Shown piece after piece: positions 44,428 to 54,103 of a stretch of DNA of 64,000 bases; position 1 is the first letter of the stretch; every line of letters begins with the position of its first letter. A program made the translations under genes and the position numbers. This stretch comes from Okeania sp. SIO2B3 (GTDB taxonomy: Bacteria > Cyanobacteriota > Cyanobacteriia > Cyanobacteriales > Microcoleaceae): assembly GCF_010672525.1 (NCBI RefSeq), contig NZ_JAAHGH010000006.1:58520-122519 (forward strand), read 5' to 3'. The notes beneath the pieces were generated by a model that was not told the origin of the DNA, made no database searches, and worked only from the letters and a program-made list of their open reading frames with translations.

Positions 44428-45528
44428 ATGGCTAAAAGAGTTAATTCTAAAAATACAAAGGCTGAAATTTTAGAAGCTTTTGCAGAACTAAAAAAAGAAA
44501 AATCTGCCCTAGAAGCAGAAATAAATCAGCTAAGTCAGGGAAGTAAAACTACAACTAAAACCTCTGTAGATTCAATATCAAAAAAACCAGAAAAAGAAGT
44601 CGCAAAATTTATGAACTTAAATCAAACTCATAACAAACCAAGTATGCAGTACACAATTGAAAATTTGTTGATGGTGCAAAGTGGCTTTGGTGGAGCTATC
44701 AGCGAATTATCAGAAAAACTCACTTCAGAAGCAACTAAATTAGAAGAAGTTCGACAGCAAGTGACAGAAGAAATGCAACAATTAAACAATTTGCATAGTT
44801 TAGAAAATATCGAAGAAAATACCTTAGATAATTTGATTCAACAATATGAACAAAGCGCCAAAGAATTCGAGACAGAATTTAGCGATCGCCAAGAAGAATT
44901 ACAACAAGAAATAGAGTCAAATAAACAAGCTTGGTCAAAGGAACAACAGGAACATCAACGCACAATAAAAGAACGAAATGAACAACAAGATAAAACTCGC
45001 CAACGAGATGAAGAAACTTATGAATATGACTTGAATTTGCAACACAATCTAGATCTTGACCAGTATGAACAAAATAAGAAAAATTTGTATAAGGAATTAG
45101 AAGAATTTCAACAGCAACAAGAGAAAATATGGTCTGAAAGAGAGCAGTCTATTTCTGAACGGGAAAAAGAATTTGCACAGGTAAAAACTGAGGTAGAAAA
45201 CTTTAAAAAAGAACTAGAGTCTAATATTAATAACGGCAAGGAAAATGGGCGAAATATTGGTACTTATCAGGCGAAAATTAAATCTGATTTGTTGGCAAAA
45301 GAAGTCGAAGGAGAAAAGCAATTTTATGAACTACGAATTCAATCTTTACAACAGACAATTCAAAATCAAGAGCAACGAATTAAAAATTTATCTGCACAAT
45401 TAGATTCCACCTTGACACAGGTTCAAGATTTAGCAGTTAAAGCCATTGAAGGTGCATCAAATTCTCGTTCATTTCAAGCCATGAAAGAAATTGTTTTAGA
45501 ACAAAAGAATCAACAAAAGAAAAATTGA
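44428..45528 (+). CDS. Coiled-coil protein, function unknown
   Basis: 366 residues from the ATG at 44428, preferred over an upstream ATG because ACAGGAG sits 6-12 bases ahead and the extra N-terminus would be low-complexity. The protein is Gln/Glu/Lys-rich and almost wholly helical. A short basic head (AKRVNSKNTKAEILEAFAEL) and a conserved-looking segment (MQYTIENLLMVQSGFGGAIS, then SEKLTSEATKLEEVRQQV) precede a long heptad-like coiled coil (about 85-345). The tail ends VQDLAVKAIEGASNSRSFQA. No signal peptide, membrane helix or catalytic motif is seen. Similar cyanobacterial proteins are annotated only as hypothetical or myosin-tail-like. A structural or scaffold role is likely but unproven. 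Direct repeats of about 63 bp flank the gene. Confidence 0.7.
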   Translation: MAKRVNSKNTKAEILEAFAELKKEKSALEAEINQLSQGSKTTTKTSVDSISKKPEKEVAKFMNLNQTHNKPSMQYTIENLLMVQSGFGGAISELSEKLTSEATKLEEVRQQVTEEMQQLNNLHSLENIEENTLDNLIQQYEQSAKEFETEFSDRQEELQQEIESNKQAWSKEQQEHQRTIKERNEQQDKTRQRDEETYEYDLNLQHNLDLDQYEQNKKNLYKELEEFQQQQEKIWSEREQSISEREKEFAQVKTEVENFKKELESNINNGKENGRNIGTYQAKIKSDLLAKEVEGEKQFYELRIQSLQQTIQNQEQRIKNLSAQLDSTLTQVQDLAVKAIEGASNSRSFQAMKEIVLEQKNQQKKN

Positions 45529-45744
45529 TTTTTAGCCATTGTTTAAACTCTAATAATACTAAATCCTCTTTAGCTAGTATCTTTATTACTAGGGTAAAGC
45601 AGAAAGCTGAGGGAAACTTGAAAAAAATACCTTTCGATCAGCAGATTCATTATTATTAGACAAATTTATAAATTAAATGAACCTTTGATCCAAACCTTGT
45701 AGAGACTCTCCATGAAACGTCTCTACATTTTTTTTTACCCAATA

Positions 45745-45874
45745 ATATCAAATCCGGTTAAACAGTTATAGATTAGTTAAGTTTTTAGGAGTCACCAGGA
45801 GAGAGAATCACAAAGATTTATTAATTATGACGATTCGATAATTTTTTTATGTCCAATTCCCCCGGATTTGATAT
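45745..45874. mobile_element. Miniature element, ends ATATCAAATCCGG/CCGGATTTGATAT
   Basis: Perfect 13-bp terminal inverted repeats 130 bp apart. Related one-ended pieces occur near 13758, 14049, 52757 and 56665. The ends resemble family R2 (ATATCATGTTCGG). Confidence 0.75.
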
Positions 45875-46061
45875 AATTAAAGTTTAAAGCAAAAGGAAAA
45901 ATATTACATTGTCTGAGTTTTAAGCTTTTGATAGGTCTTACCCTTTCCTTCGACTGCTATAAAGTCTCTTCCTCTTTGAAGAAATAAAGACAAAAAATCC
46001 TGTTCGCCAGTCCTATCAGTTTTCAGGAGAGATAATTATTCATTATTAATTTTTGAAGTCT

Positions 46062-46187
46062 ATATAGCAATTCCCAAAAAGAGTGAGGTACAAAACTCTA
46101 GGTTTTAGGCAACAACTCCTAAAGGCAATAGGCAATAGTGAAGTAAAGACAAGAGTCTACCTCACGCTTACTGAGAAACGCTATATT
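46062..46187. mobile_element. Miniature element R4, copy 1
   Basis: Left end ATATAGCAATTCCCAAAAAG and GTGAGGTAC; right end GTCTACCTCACGCTTACTGA and GAAACGCTATAT. These are imperfect inverted repeats of about 28 bp with no coding sense. Confidence 0.65.
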
Positions 46188-46237
46188 TATTATGTGTTTG
46201 AGTAATAGTAAAGTTTTTTTACTGTCTACTCTCAAAT

Positions 46238-47713
46238 ATGAAATATATGATTAATCCTTCTCTATATCAAATAAACACCCGTGTTTGGCTCAACAGATTG
46301 TCCCAAGAGTTGGGTCGTCACGCCACCTTAGATGATATTCCCGATGCAGAATTGGACCAAATAGTAAACTTGGGATTTGACTGGGTGTACTTCTTAGGAG
46401 TTTGGCAAACAGGAATAATGGCGCGAAATATCTCTCGTGCAAATCCTGATGTCCGAAAGGAAGCTATAGAACTTTTTGGTGATAATTTCCAAGAAGATTA
46501 TATTTGTGGGTCTTGTTTTGCAGTAACTGGTTATCACATCCATGAAAACCTAGGTGACAATGGAGCTATGTTACGACTGCGCGATCGCCTCCATCAAAAG
46601 GGACTAAAACTCATGCTTGATTTTGTCCCCAACCATACCGCCCCCGACCATCCTTGGGTACAAACAAATCCTGACTTTTATGTTCAGGGAACCCAGGCCG
46701 ATCTGGAACGAGAACCCCACAACTATATACGAATAGAATTGCCAACAGGTAGCCAAATATTTGCTCATGGAAGAGACCCCTTTTTTCCAGGTTGGTCTGA
46801 TACTTTGCAACTGAACTACGGCAACCCCAAATTACAGGAGGGGATGTTAGCAGAGTTATTCAATATTGCTCATTTGTGCGATGGCGTTCGCTGCGATATG
46901 GCAATGCTAATATTGCCAAATATTTTTGAGCAGACTTGGGGTATTCCAATACAACCGTTTTGGTCTGATGCAATTTCCCAAATTAAACAGCAATATCCAG
47001 ATTTTATCTTTATGGCAGAAGTCTATTGGAATTTGGAGTGGGAATTGCAACAGTTAGGATTTAATTACACTTATGACAAACGCTTATACGATCGCCTCCA
47101 TCAACAGCAGGCAATTCCAGTCAGAGAACATCTTTATGCTGGTCTTGCTCTTCAAAATAAGTTAGCACGCTTTATGGAAAATCACGATGAACCCAGGGCG
47201 AATACAGATTTTCCACTAAGAGTTCATGAAGCTGCTGCAATTTTGACTTATTTTACCCCTGGTTTACGTTTTTTCCATCAAGGTCAGTTACAAGGTTGGT
47301 CTAAAAAAATTTCGATGCACTTATGTTATGCTCCTGAAGAAGCTACTGTTCCACACATAGATAGATTTTACCATCAATTATTAGATTCTTTAGCTCTGGA
47401 TATTTTCCATGAGGGAAATTGGCAATTACTTGAATGTGTTGCTGCATGGGAAGGAAATTACACATGGAATAATTTTATTGCTTTCAGTTGGGAAGGAAAA
47501 GATGAGCGACTGTTGTTGATAACTGTTAACTATGCTTCTTATCAAGGACAATGTTATGTTCGGTTGCCATTTGAGAGTCTCATGGGTGAAACGTATGGAC
47601 TACAAGATTTAATGAGTGAGATGAGTTACGACCGCTTGGGGGATAACTTGATTTCACGAGGTTTATATTTGGATTTACCTGCATGGGGTTATCATGTTTT
47701 TGATGTTAGTTAG
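46238..47713 (+). CDS. GH13 alpha-amylase family glycosyl hydrolase
   Basis: A 491-residue cytoplasmic enzyme without a signal peptide. The (beta/alpha)8 catalytic domain shows the four GH13 regions: LDFVPNHTAPDHPW (region I), GVRCDMAML with the Asp nucleophile (II), FMAEVYWN with the acid/base Glu (III), and FMENHDEPRA with the third Asp (IV). The opening SLYQINTRVWL is typical of a subfamily of cyanobacterial 'alpha-amylase family' proteins. The C-terminal beta domain is about 100 residues (LITVNYASYQGQCYVRLPF). Expected role: hydrolysis or transfer of alpha-1,4-glucan, or related sucrose/glycogen chemistry; specificity is not resolved. Monocistronic, ATG at 46238. Confidence 0.88.
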   Translation: MKYMINPSLYQINTRVWLNRLSQELGRHATLDDIPDAELDQIVNLGFDWVYFLGVWQTGIMARNISRANPDVRKEAIELFGDNFQEDYICGSCFAVTGYHIHENLGDNGAMLRLRDRLHQKGLKLMLDFVPNHTAPDHPWVQTNPDFYVQGTQADLEREPHNYIRIELPTGSQIFAHGRDPFFPGWSDTLQLNYGNPKLQEGMLAELFNIAHLCDGVRCDMAMLILPNIFEQTWGIPIQPFWSDAISQIKQQYPDFIFMAEVYWNLEWELQQLGFNYTYDKRLYDRLHQQQAIPVREHLYAGLALQNKLARFMENHDEPRANTDFPLRVHEAAAILTYFTPGLRFFHQGQLQGWSKKISMHLCYAPEEATVPHIDRFYHQLLDSLALDIFHEGNWQLLECVAAWEGNYTWNNFIAFSWEGKDERLLLITVNYASYQGQCYVRLPFESLMGETYGLQDLMSEMSYDRLGDNLISRGLYLDLPAWGYHVFDVS

Positions 47714-48876
47714 AACAGAAGAAGTTAAGGATGAAACTATATGAATATAATAGGTGGTAGGTTGTAGGCGTAAATTCAAGATAGAACATTCGATATAGCG
47801 TTTCTCAAGTTACTGAGGTACAGTTGTTTTTCTTCTTTTCTATTCCCTATTCCCTAATCCCTACTCCCTACTCCCTGCTCCCTACTCCCTACTCCCTACT
47901 CCCTAATCCCGAAAAAAAAGGAATTTTGTACCTCACTCCTCTTGGGAATTGCTATAGGAGCATAAATTTGGGATATTCCTTCAAGATCGCTTTAGTCGAA
48001 CATTTTTATTATAGAACCCATTTGATCGCTATATAATTATGGTATTCAAGTCTTTTCGCGCATCAATTTTGACCGAAAATCTTCTGTTGGTGTGTTTAAT
48101 TTTGTGTATTATTTCTCCCCATATCTTCCCTTTTTCTTCTTCCCCTCCACGGTCGGGGGAGGGGCGAGGGGTGGGTTGTCTCCTGTCTCCAGTATAGCTG
48201 TCTCCTTGCTAAATTTATGAAGATACGATCGGGGGTTCTATACTTAATCATCCGGATTTTATATTACTTGTATTTAAGATAAAAGTAAGCATTCAGCCGT
48301 CAACTATCAGCTTCATTAGCTTAAATTATATGGGTTAAAAACTCAAAACAAGTTTTTCTTGTGCTTCAATTTATGGGTGAAAAATGTAGTATTAAGTTAA
48401 ACATTTTTTTACTTCATTCATTCAAAAGCTGACTGCTAATAGCTGTTTGCACAGCATTCCGCAGGAAATGCTTACAGATAAAATTGCTCTTTTACTATCT
48501 GGCTCAATTTTCAGTTTTTGTGAAATAATTTTAGTCTAATTTTTTGTCTTTCATATAAGCTAGTGAAAAACATTTTTCTACCTCTTAAATTATGAGAAAA
48601 CGTAAGCATTCAACCATTCGCGTTCGGCTTTCAGGAATTAGTAGTTCGAGGATTTGAATAATCTCAAGTCGTGAGCAAGTAGCTGATGTATTTCCTACTT
48701 TTAATTCTGTTAGACCTTTCAACTCTGATTCCTCCTTCACTCGGTAATAAATTAATAGCTGATGGCTGATAGCTGACACCTGTTTCGCAGCATTCCGTAG
48801 GAAATGCTTACGATAAAACTAATAATTTATGTCCGTTTTTAGCTTCTTTATCCCTCTTATTCTCTATAAATATTAT
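47714..48876. other. Repeat-rich spacer
   Basis: Contains an R4 element (47793-47956) with inner tactccctactcc tandem units, and gcattccg(c/t)aggaaatgcttac segments at 48455 and 48787. The small frame at 48585-48779 has no recognisable features. Nothing else is supported. Confidence 0.65.
47793..47956. mobile_element. Miniature element R4, copy 2
   Basis: Left end ATATAGCGTTTCTCAAGTTA and CTGAGGTAC; right end GTACCTCACTCCTCTTGGGA and ATTGCTATA. The first 60 bp are nearly identical to 32509-32570. The interior is expanded by tandem ctccctact units. Confidence 0.65.
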
Positions 48877-50241
48877 TTACCTTCTATACAGCCAATCTTG
48901 TATTTCCTGAGCTAACCAAATACTTTCTTGTTTATTCGCTGGGTTAATAAGTGTATATGTTTTTGATTGGGAGTGTATTTTTACTTGATAAGTTTCTTGA
49001 GAATCACGAGAGTTATGTAAAAATACTCCATAAATATTAGAAATAGAATCCATTCTTTGATATTTAAGCTTTAAGAAATATTGCTCTATCATAAATCGAT
49101 CGATCGATTGATTTCGGTCAAAACAAATAAAAGTTGTGGCAAATAAATGTTTAACGATCAACAAAAAAAACATAATTAAAGTTATGACAGCGAGGGATGA
49201 GTAAAACATTTCCAAAGTTAAGATAAATTTTAATAAAAGACAAGCTACAATAATGCTAGATAAACAAATAAGTAAAAAAGATATAAATTTATTAGGTATC
49301 TTTCTTTGAAACAGAGACGGAATGTAAATTTCTAGTTGTTCGGGAGATTTTTTCGTGATTTCGATCTGACTATGAGTTGGTTTAGCAATTTTTCTCACTG
49401 CCGGGACTTCTAAGGAAGATTTAGAACGCATTTTTCCCGTTTTTAACTTTTCTAATGCTTCTCTAGCAGTGGGAAAACGTTTTTCTACTGCTATTTCTGT
49501 TATTTGTTCAATCCAACTTACAAAAGAGGAATTAATATTTACAAGATGAGTGAATTTAATTTGAGAATCTTCTTGAGGTAAATCTCCAGGAGAAATACCA
49601 GTTAATAAATGAATTAAAGTTGCCCCCAAAGCATATAAATCTGATGCTGCAACAGCTCTACCCCAATATTGTTCTAGGGGTGAATAACCACTTGTTCCCA
49701 CAACAGTAAAAGTGACTCCGGTAATACTTCCTTGAGCTTGGACTGCGCCAAAATCTACTAAATAAACATTATTATCTGCTCCCATAATTAAATTACTGGG
49801 TTTAATATCTCGGTGTAAAACAGGCGGGCTAAGTTCATGTAAATAAATGAGAATTTCCAGAATAGCAATAGCAATTTTTTTTACTTCTTTTTCTGTGAAG
49901 CGTTGACCTTTATCTAATAGTTCCTGAAGAGATGAACCAGGGATATATTCTTGTACTATCCCAAACCAAGGCAACCCTAAATCTGCATTTTTATCAATGG
50001 AAAAATAGTCGCGATATTGGGGAATGTAGGGATGATTAAGTGTTTGTAATATTTGGGCTTCTCGTTCAAATAGTTTGAATTCTTCCCACTGCATTTCTGG
50101 GCTAAAAGCTAAGAGTTTAACTATTACTTGTTCCTTGGTATTTAAGTTAACTGCTAACCAAGTTTGACGACCAGGAGCAGTGCGACCTAATTCTTGTTGG
50201 AGTTGGTAGGTTCCTTGTAAGATTTTTCCTGTTTCTAACAC
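48877..50241 (-). CDS. Serine/threonine protein kinase with membrane-anchored tail
   Basis: 454 residues from the GTG at 50241, chosen because AAGGA lies seven bases upstream and translation then begins LETGKILQGTYQL, as in relatives. The N-terminal eukaryotic-type kinase domain (about 10-270) has VIK Lys, HRDIKPSN with the catalytic Asp, DFGAV and a GTSGYSPLEQY activation/P+1 segment. The glycine-rich loop is weak (LGRTAPGRQTWLAV). A linker, two membrane helices (about 315-365) and a small C-terminal domain follow, ending in SIWLAQEIQDWL. The same layout is present in the kinase at 62165, so the tail is a conserved module. Expected role: Ser/Thr phosphorylation of unknown targets at the membrane. 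Monocistronic. Confidence 0.87.
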   Translation of the reverse strand: MLETGKILQGTYQLQQELGRTAPGRQTWLAVNLNTKEQVIVKLLAFSPEMQWEEFKLFEREAQILQTLNHPYIPQYRDYFSIDKNADLGLPWFGIVQEYIPGSSLQELLDKGQRFTEKEVKKIAIAILEILIYLHELSPPVLHRDIKPSNLIMGADNNVYLVDFGAVQAQGSITGVTFTVVGTSGYSPLEQYWGRAVAASDLYALGATLIHLLTGISPGDLPQEDSQIKFTHLVNINSSFVSWIEQITEIAVEKRFPTAREALEKLKTGKMRSKSSLEVPAVRKIAKPTHSQIEITKKSPEQLEIYIPSLFQRKIPNKFISFLLICLSSIIVACLLLKFILTLEMFYSSLAVITLIMFFLLIVKHLFATTFICFDRNQSIDRFMIEQYFLKLKYQRMDSISNIYGVFLHNSRDSQETYQVKIHSQSKTYTLINPANKQESIWLAQEIQDWLYRR

Positions 50242-50639
50242 AGTATTATCCTTCGATCTAATGTGAGTGATACATATATACTTATATATTAACAACAATT
50301 TCATCAGGGCTGATTACTGATATGATATCTATTTGAATACTTATCATTGAAGAAGGAAGAAGGAAGAAGGAAGAAGGAAGAAAAAATGGATGGGGATAGT
50401 CTTCGACAAGTCGCTCCGCGTCTACAAACCCCAAGCAATTTTAAACACCGTGTAGACGGTGGGGTATTAAACCCAAAATAAAAAGATAATCAACAATACA
50501 ATATAAGGATAAAAAGTTAGTCTAGATTCAATTAAATAATACTATACAGAGTATTTTTGGAGAAATTTTTATGGGAAACTAATACTATTATTGAGGAGTG
50601 ATGAAATAAAAAAAGGATGAAACTAAGGATAAAAAACTT
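50242..50639. other. Divergent upstream spacer
   Basis: Between the kinase start (minus) and the peptidase start (plus). It holds a gaagaaggaagaagg tract (50350-50385). A TTGAGGAGTG near 50592 is not followed by a frame of note. No further gene is seen. Confidence 0.55.
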
Positions 50640-51008
50640 ATGAAAATGAATAAATATTTTTACACCTTCCTCACAATATTAGTTATAACATTAGCCACCC
50701 AGTATTTACTTACCAATGCTAATGCCAATACTGTACTATTTGAACATTCTGTCATTGATAAGTCTATTGCTCAAGTACCGAACTCCAAGTTTGGCCTACC
50801 AATCAAATGTAACTTAGACCAAGACTGCTTTATTTTATTGTACAGCGATCGCGACCCCAGTCCAAATGCAGTAGATTTTGGCTGCGGTCGGCAAACTTAC
50901 GACGGTCATAAAGGAACAGACTTTGCCATACCCGATGAAAAAATAATGGCCAGAGGTGTACCTGTAGAAGCAGTAGCTCCAGGCAAAGTATTAAGAGTTT
51001 TGACCTAG
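50640..51008 (+). pseudogene. M23-type peptidase, truncated by a tnpB element
   Basis: 122 residues: a signal peptide or anchor (about 1-30), then a LytM/M23-like segment with FGCGRQTYDGHKGTDFAIPD, giving the first metal ligands (H and D in HKGTD), and VEAVAPGKVLRV, the next core strand. The frame stops at TAG right after RVLT. The second histidine motif (HLH-type) and the C-terminal half are missing. The following sequence is a tnpB element, so insertion likely truncated a cell-wall peptidase. A short in-frame stretch after the element (GNKVLIDVRKE at 52293-52325) may or may not be leftover tail. Confidence 0.75.
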
Positions 51009-51045
51009 TTGACAATTTACGCGCTTTTGCAGTATAGTACCACAG

Positions 51046-51063
51046 TTCTCTGATATCAGAGAA
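51046..51063. repeat. Perfect 18-bp palindrome before tnpB
   Basis: TTCTCTGATATCAGAGAA lies 37 bases before the tnpB start. Position fits a left-end hairpin of an IS200/IS605-type element, which is normally imperfect, or an operator. Confidence 0.5.
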
Positions 51064-51099
51064 AATACGGTCGTAACTATCAGGCCAAGAGCTAGAAAT

Positions 51100-52186
51100 A
51101 TGTACAAGTCAATTCATACAAAACTCAAACTCAATAACAAACAGAAAACGCTCTTGGCTCAACACGCAGGTTATAGCAGGTGGTGTTATAATTGGGGGTT
51201 AAGTTTGTGGAATGCTGCATATATTGATGGTTATAAACCTAATGCCCGTAAACTCAGAGAGGTTTTTACTAATCATACAAAACCTCTTTATCCCTGGATG
51301 AAAAACTTGTCGTCTAGAGTTTATCAATACGCTTTCATGAACTTAGGTGAAGCATTTAAGAGGTTCTTTCAAGGGTTGAGTAAATATCCAAGATTTAAGA
51401 AAAAAGGTAAGTCTGATTCTTTCACAATAGATAATTGTGGAAAAACAATAGAATTAAACGGATGGAGTCACAAATTACCTTTTATTGGTATGATCAGAAC
51501 TTATGAACCCATTGAGGTCTCAACTAAAAAAATCACCATTAGTAGACAAGCGGGTTCATGGTATCTGAGCTGTAGCTATGAATTTGATCCTGACACTACA
51601 CCCAAAAAAACTGATGTAGTTGGTGTAGATTTAGGAGTGAAAACCTTAGCTACACTAAGTGATGGAAAAGTATTTGAAAGTGTGAGAGCGTATCAGAAAT
51701 TTGAAGCTAAGTTGTCTAGGCTGCAATACCTAAATCGTCATAAAGATTTGGGATCTGCTAACGGTCGGGCAGCACAACGGAAGATAGCTAGGTTGCATAG
51801 AAAAGTAGCAAACATCCGTCAAGACGCACTTCATAAACTGACAACATATTTAGCCAAGAACCACGGCAGTGTTGTCATAGAAGATTTGAACGTTAGCGGA
51901 ATGTTGGCTAACCATAAGCTAGCTAAAATCAGTTAGCAGATAGTGATTTTATGAGTTTAGGCGACAGCTTAAATACAAATGCGAATGGTACGGAAGTGAA
52001 TTAGTAGTAGTAGATAGATTCTTTCCATCATCAAAGACTTGTTCAAACTGCGGTCACGTCCAAGATATGCCATTAAATCTAAGAACTTATGACTGCCCCG
52101 ACTGTGGCTTGTCAATAGATAGAGATTTGAACGCCAGTATAAATTTAAGAAATGCGGTCGGCTTGACCGTGAATGCCTGTGGATGA
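51100..52186 (+). pseudogene. tnpB: TnpB (OrfB, IS605 type), frameshifted
   Basis: A continuous frame to 51936 gives the TnpB N-terminal part (KLKLNNKQKTLLAQHAGYSR), RuvC-I in VVGVDLGVKTLATL and RuvC-II in VVIEDLNVSGMLANHKLAKI. The remaining domain lies in another frame at about 51955-52186: RQLKYKCEWYG, a zinc ribbon CSNCG...CPDCG, and the RuvC-III Asp in SIDRDLNASINL. Two small indels between 51925 and 51955 separate them, so the protein is broken but all catalytic and zinc residues survive. TnpB proteins use an omega RNA from the element's 3' end to cut DNA; any such RNA here would map to about 52050-52280. No tnpA is present. Confidence 0.85.
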
Positions 52187-52280
52187 GTAACCGCCAACGG
52201 CCTCAGTGGAAGCAGGAAGTAAACATCAAATTGTCACGTTATGTGACGCTTTGTGTCAGTTTTATAGAGCAGTCAGTATA
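52187..52280. mobile_element. Right end of the tnpB element, with hairpin
   Basis: After the tnpB stop, a G/C-rich stretch (accgccaacggcctcag) and the hairpin GTCAC-GTTAT-GTGAC (52233-52247) precede AT-rich DNA. This matches the position of an IS605-type right end and an omega RNA scaffold. The exact boundary is not determined. Confidence 0.5.
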
Positions 52281-52837
52281 ATTTGATTCGAGGCAATAAA
52301 GTATTAATAGATGTTAGAAAAGAGGTGCAACTAAATTAAATGGGGAGATGGGGAGATGGGGAGATGGGGAGATGGGGAGATGGGGAGATGGGGAGATGGG
52401 GAAATATTTGGCAATGGCTGAAAATAGAAAGTTTTTTGGAGATGTCTATTGTATGATTTCACAGGAGTCAGGAGTTAGGAGTTAGTGGGACTTACACAAA
52501 ATCAAGCTATAAAATAGGCTCAAGCATAGATAGGCAGAGGATTTTACGTCAAAAAGGCATAAATCCGTATGGAAGCAGGGGTTCTAGCCATTTTTAAGGC
52601 ATCGACGTAATTCCCTTGTCTAGATTGACTTTGACGCATTTTTCCTACCAGAAAATGTCTAAGTACCATTAGTAGCATTGAGAAAGAAAAGGTTTGAATA
52701 GCATGAATTTAAAAATTCGTATTCAATAGAAATGAAGTAATTTTGCGATTACTGTATAACCAGATTTTATATAATTAACACAAATTAACCTAAAAATTTG
52801 GTTAATAATAGGAATAATCACAACGCCCTACTAATTG
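52281..52837. other. Spacer with 8-bp tandem repeat
   Basis: About eight copies of atggggag at 52338-52402. Downstream, no gene is seen. The segment ctgtataaccagattttata (52753) is a piece of the CCGG-ended family. Confidence 0.75.
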
Positions 52838-53437
52838 TTAAAATCCCATCTCTTCAAGTAAACGACTTTCTAGCTCTTTCCAGCGCTTAGAAATAGTACT
52901 TTGGGTTAATCCAATTTCTTGAGCAAGTTGTCTTTGAGTTTTGCCCTGAACTCTTCCGAACCAAAGCTCCTGGTACTTTCGTTTTGGATAACATTGGTCA
53001 AGATTTTGGACAATCTGAGCTGCTTTGATGGCTAAATCTTCTATTTCCAAATTTTCCCATAGATTTAATTGGCTAGATAGTGTTTCTAGTAAAGGGACAT
53101 CTGTCTCAGATACATATCGGTCTAAACTAATGCAATATCGATTTTTCCCTTGGTAAATGTAATCAATTATCGAATTTTTTGCTACTTTGGCTGACCAACG
53201 ATAAAAATCCTTAATTGTGTCACCAGAAAATTTTCCTGCTTGAATTGCTTCTACAATTTTCAAGTAAGCTATCTGTAGAGCATCTTCCCAAGCAATGCTC
53301 GTATTATAAGTACGTTTGCGGGCAATCTTTTCGAGAATATTTCTGTGTTCAGAACTATTAATTAATTGATTCCAATAGTCAACTTCTCGTTTGAAGATTA
53401 TTTGACTTTGAGTCTTTACAAATGTCTGAGAAAGCAT
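52838..53437 (-). CDS. Sigma-70-family RNA polymerase sigma factor
   Basis: A 199-residue sigma-like transcription factor. Region 2 has the helical pattern AWEDALQIAYLKIVEAI (about 50-66) and WSAKVAKNSIIDYIYQGKNR, and region 4 has a helix-turn-helix GKTQRQLAQEIGLTQSTISKRWKELESRL (about 164-192). Between them, ISLDRYVSETDVPLLETLSS is a loop with no region 3, so this is an ECF/group-4-like or small group-3 type. It is transcribed divergently from the 437-residue unknown gene across a 666-bp spacer rich in repeated motifs, so it may regulate that gene and itself. No anti-sigma factor is adjacent. Confidence 0.8.
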   Translation of the reverse strand: MLSQTFVKTQSQIIFKREVDYWNQLINSSEHRNILEKIARKRTYNTSIAWEDALQIAYLKIVEAIQAGKFSGDTIKDFYRWSAKVAKNSIIDYIYQGKNRYCISLDRYVSETDVPLLETLSSQLNLWENLEIEDLAIKAAQIVQNLDQCYPKRKYQELWFGRVQGKTQRQLAQEIGLTQSTISKRWKELESRLLEEMGF

Positions 53438-54103
53438 AAAATACAGGTCCTAATATTTAAACTTGTGTGGCACTTACCTAATAGTTTTAGGAAAATTGAT
53501 AATTATTTGTGAAATGCTTAGTATCAGGAAGTTTCGGTTGTAATTGACGACTATAAAAAATCAAACAGAAACACAACTTAGACTAATACCTCAACTAAAA
53601 GAGATAGTATTTCCAGGAATTTCATAGTTATGCAGTAAGTTTCAGCGTAGTCTAAGTTCCTTAGTCTAAAACTTGGGATAACTAGAAATTTATTAGACTA
53701 TAGATATATTTGAGTGTTGAATCAGACAGTAACGCAATTGGTATTAATGCCCCAGAGATGGGAGTTATAAACAAGTGACCTCGACTTGTCAGTCCAAGAT
53801 TCTTTACTATAAATCTGGGACAACCAGAAATTGATCGCACTATACATATACTTGAGTATTGAATCAGGCAGAAATGCTATTGGCATTAATATCCCAGAAA
53901 ATAAAAATGCTATAACTTTTGTATAGCAAAATTTTGATCTACATCTAGACCTTTTGAAAAAAAGATTTTTGAGAAATTTGGGAATATTTTCTGTGGCGAA
54001 ACCGTTAATAGTAACAAGAGGGTTGAAGCATGAAACAATTAAATGCCTCAACTCAAGTCAGAAAAATTATTCGCAAGAATAGAATTTCAACGAGAAAATA
54101 ATT
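53438..54103. promoter_or_regulatory. Divergent regulatory spacer with repeated motifs
   Basis: Holds four 8-bp sites: TTAGACTA at 53578-53585 and 53693-53700, and its complement TAGTCTAA at 53648-53655 and 53662-53669. A 110-bp direct duplication lies at 53662-53771 and 53805-53914, in which the second copy has degenerated sites. A 109-codon frame on the minus strand overlaps the duplication and is judged spurious. Confidence 0.55.

Larger units (their letters stand above)
45529..46237. other. Spacer with two miniature elements
   Basis: Holds element 45745-45874 (R2-type), the right copy of the direct repeat flanking the coiled-coil gene (45896-45960), and element 46062-46187 (R4). No gene is seen. 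Confidence 0.75.

Noticed and set aside
48585-48779. 64-codon minus-strand frame
   Set aside because: No start signal or family resemblance; partly built from gctgatagctgac-type spacer repeats.
53722-54051. 109-codon minus-strand frame between the sigma and effector genes
   Set aside because: Overlaps a 110-bp direct duplication in the divergent promoter region; no recognisable domain or ribosome site.
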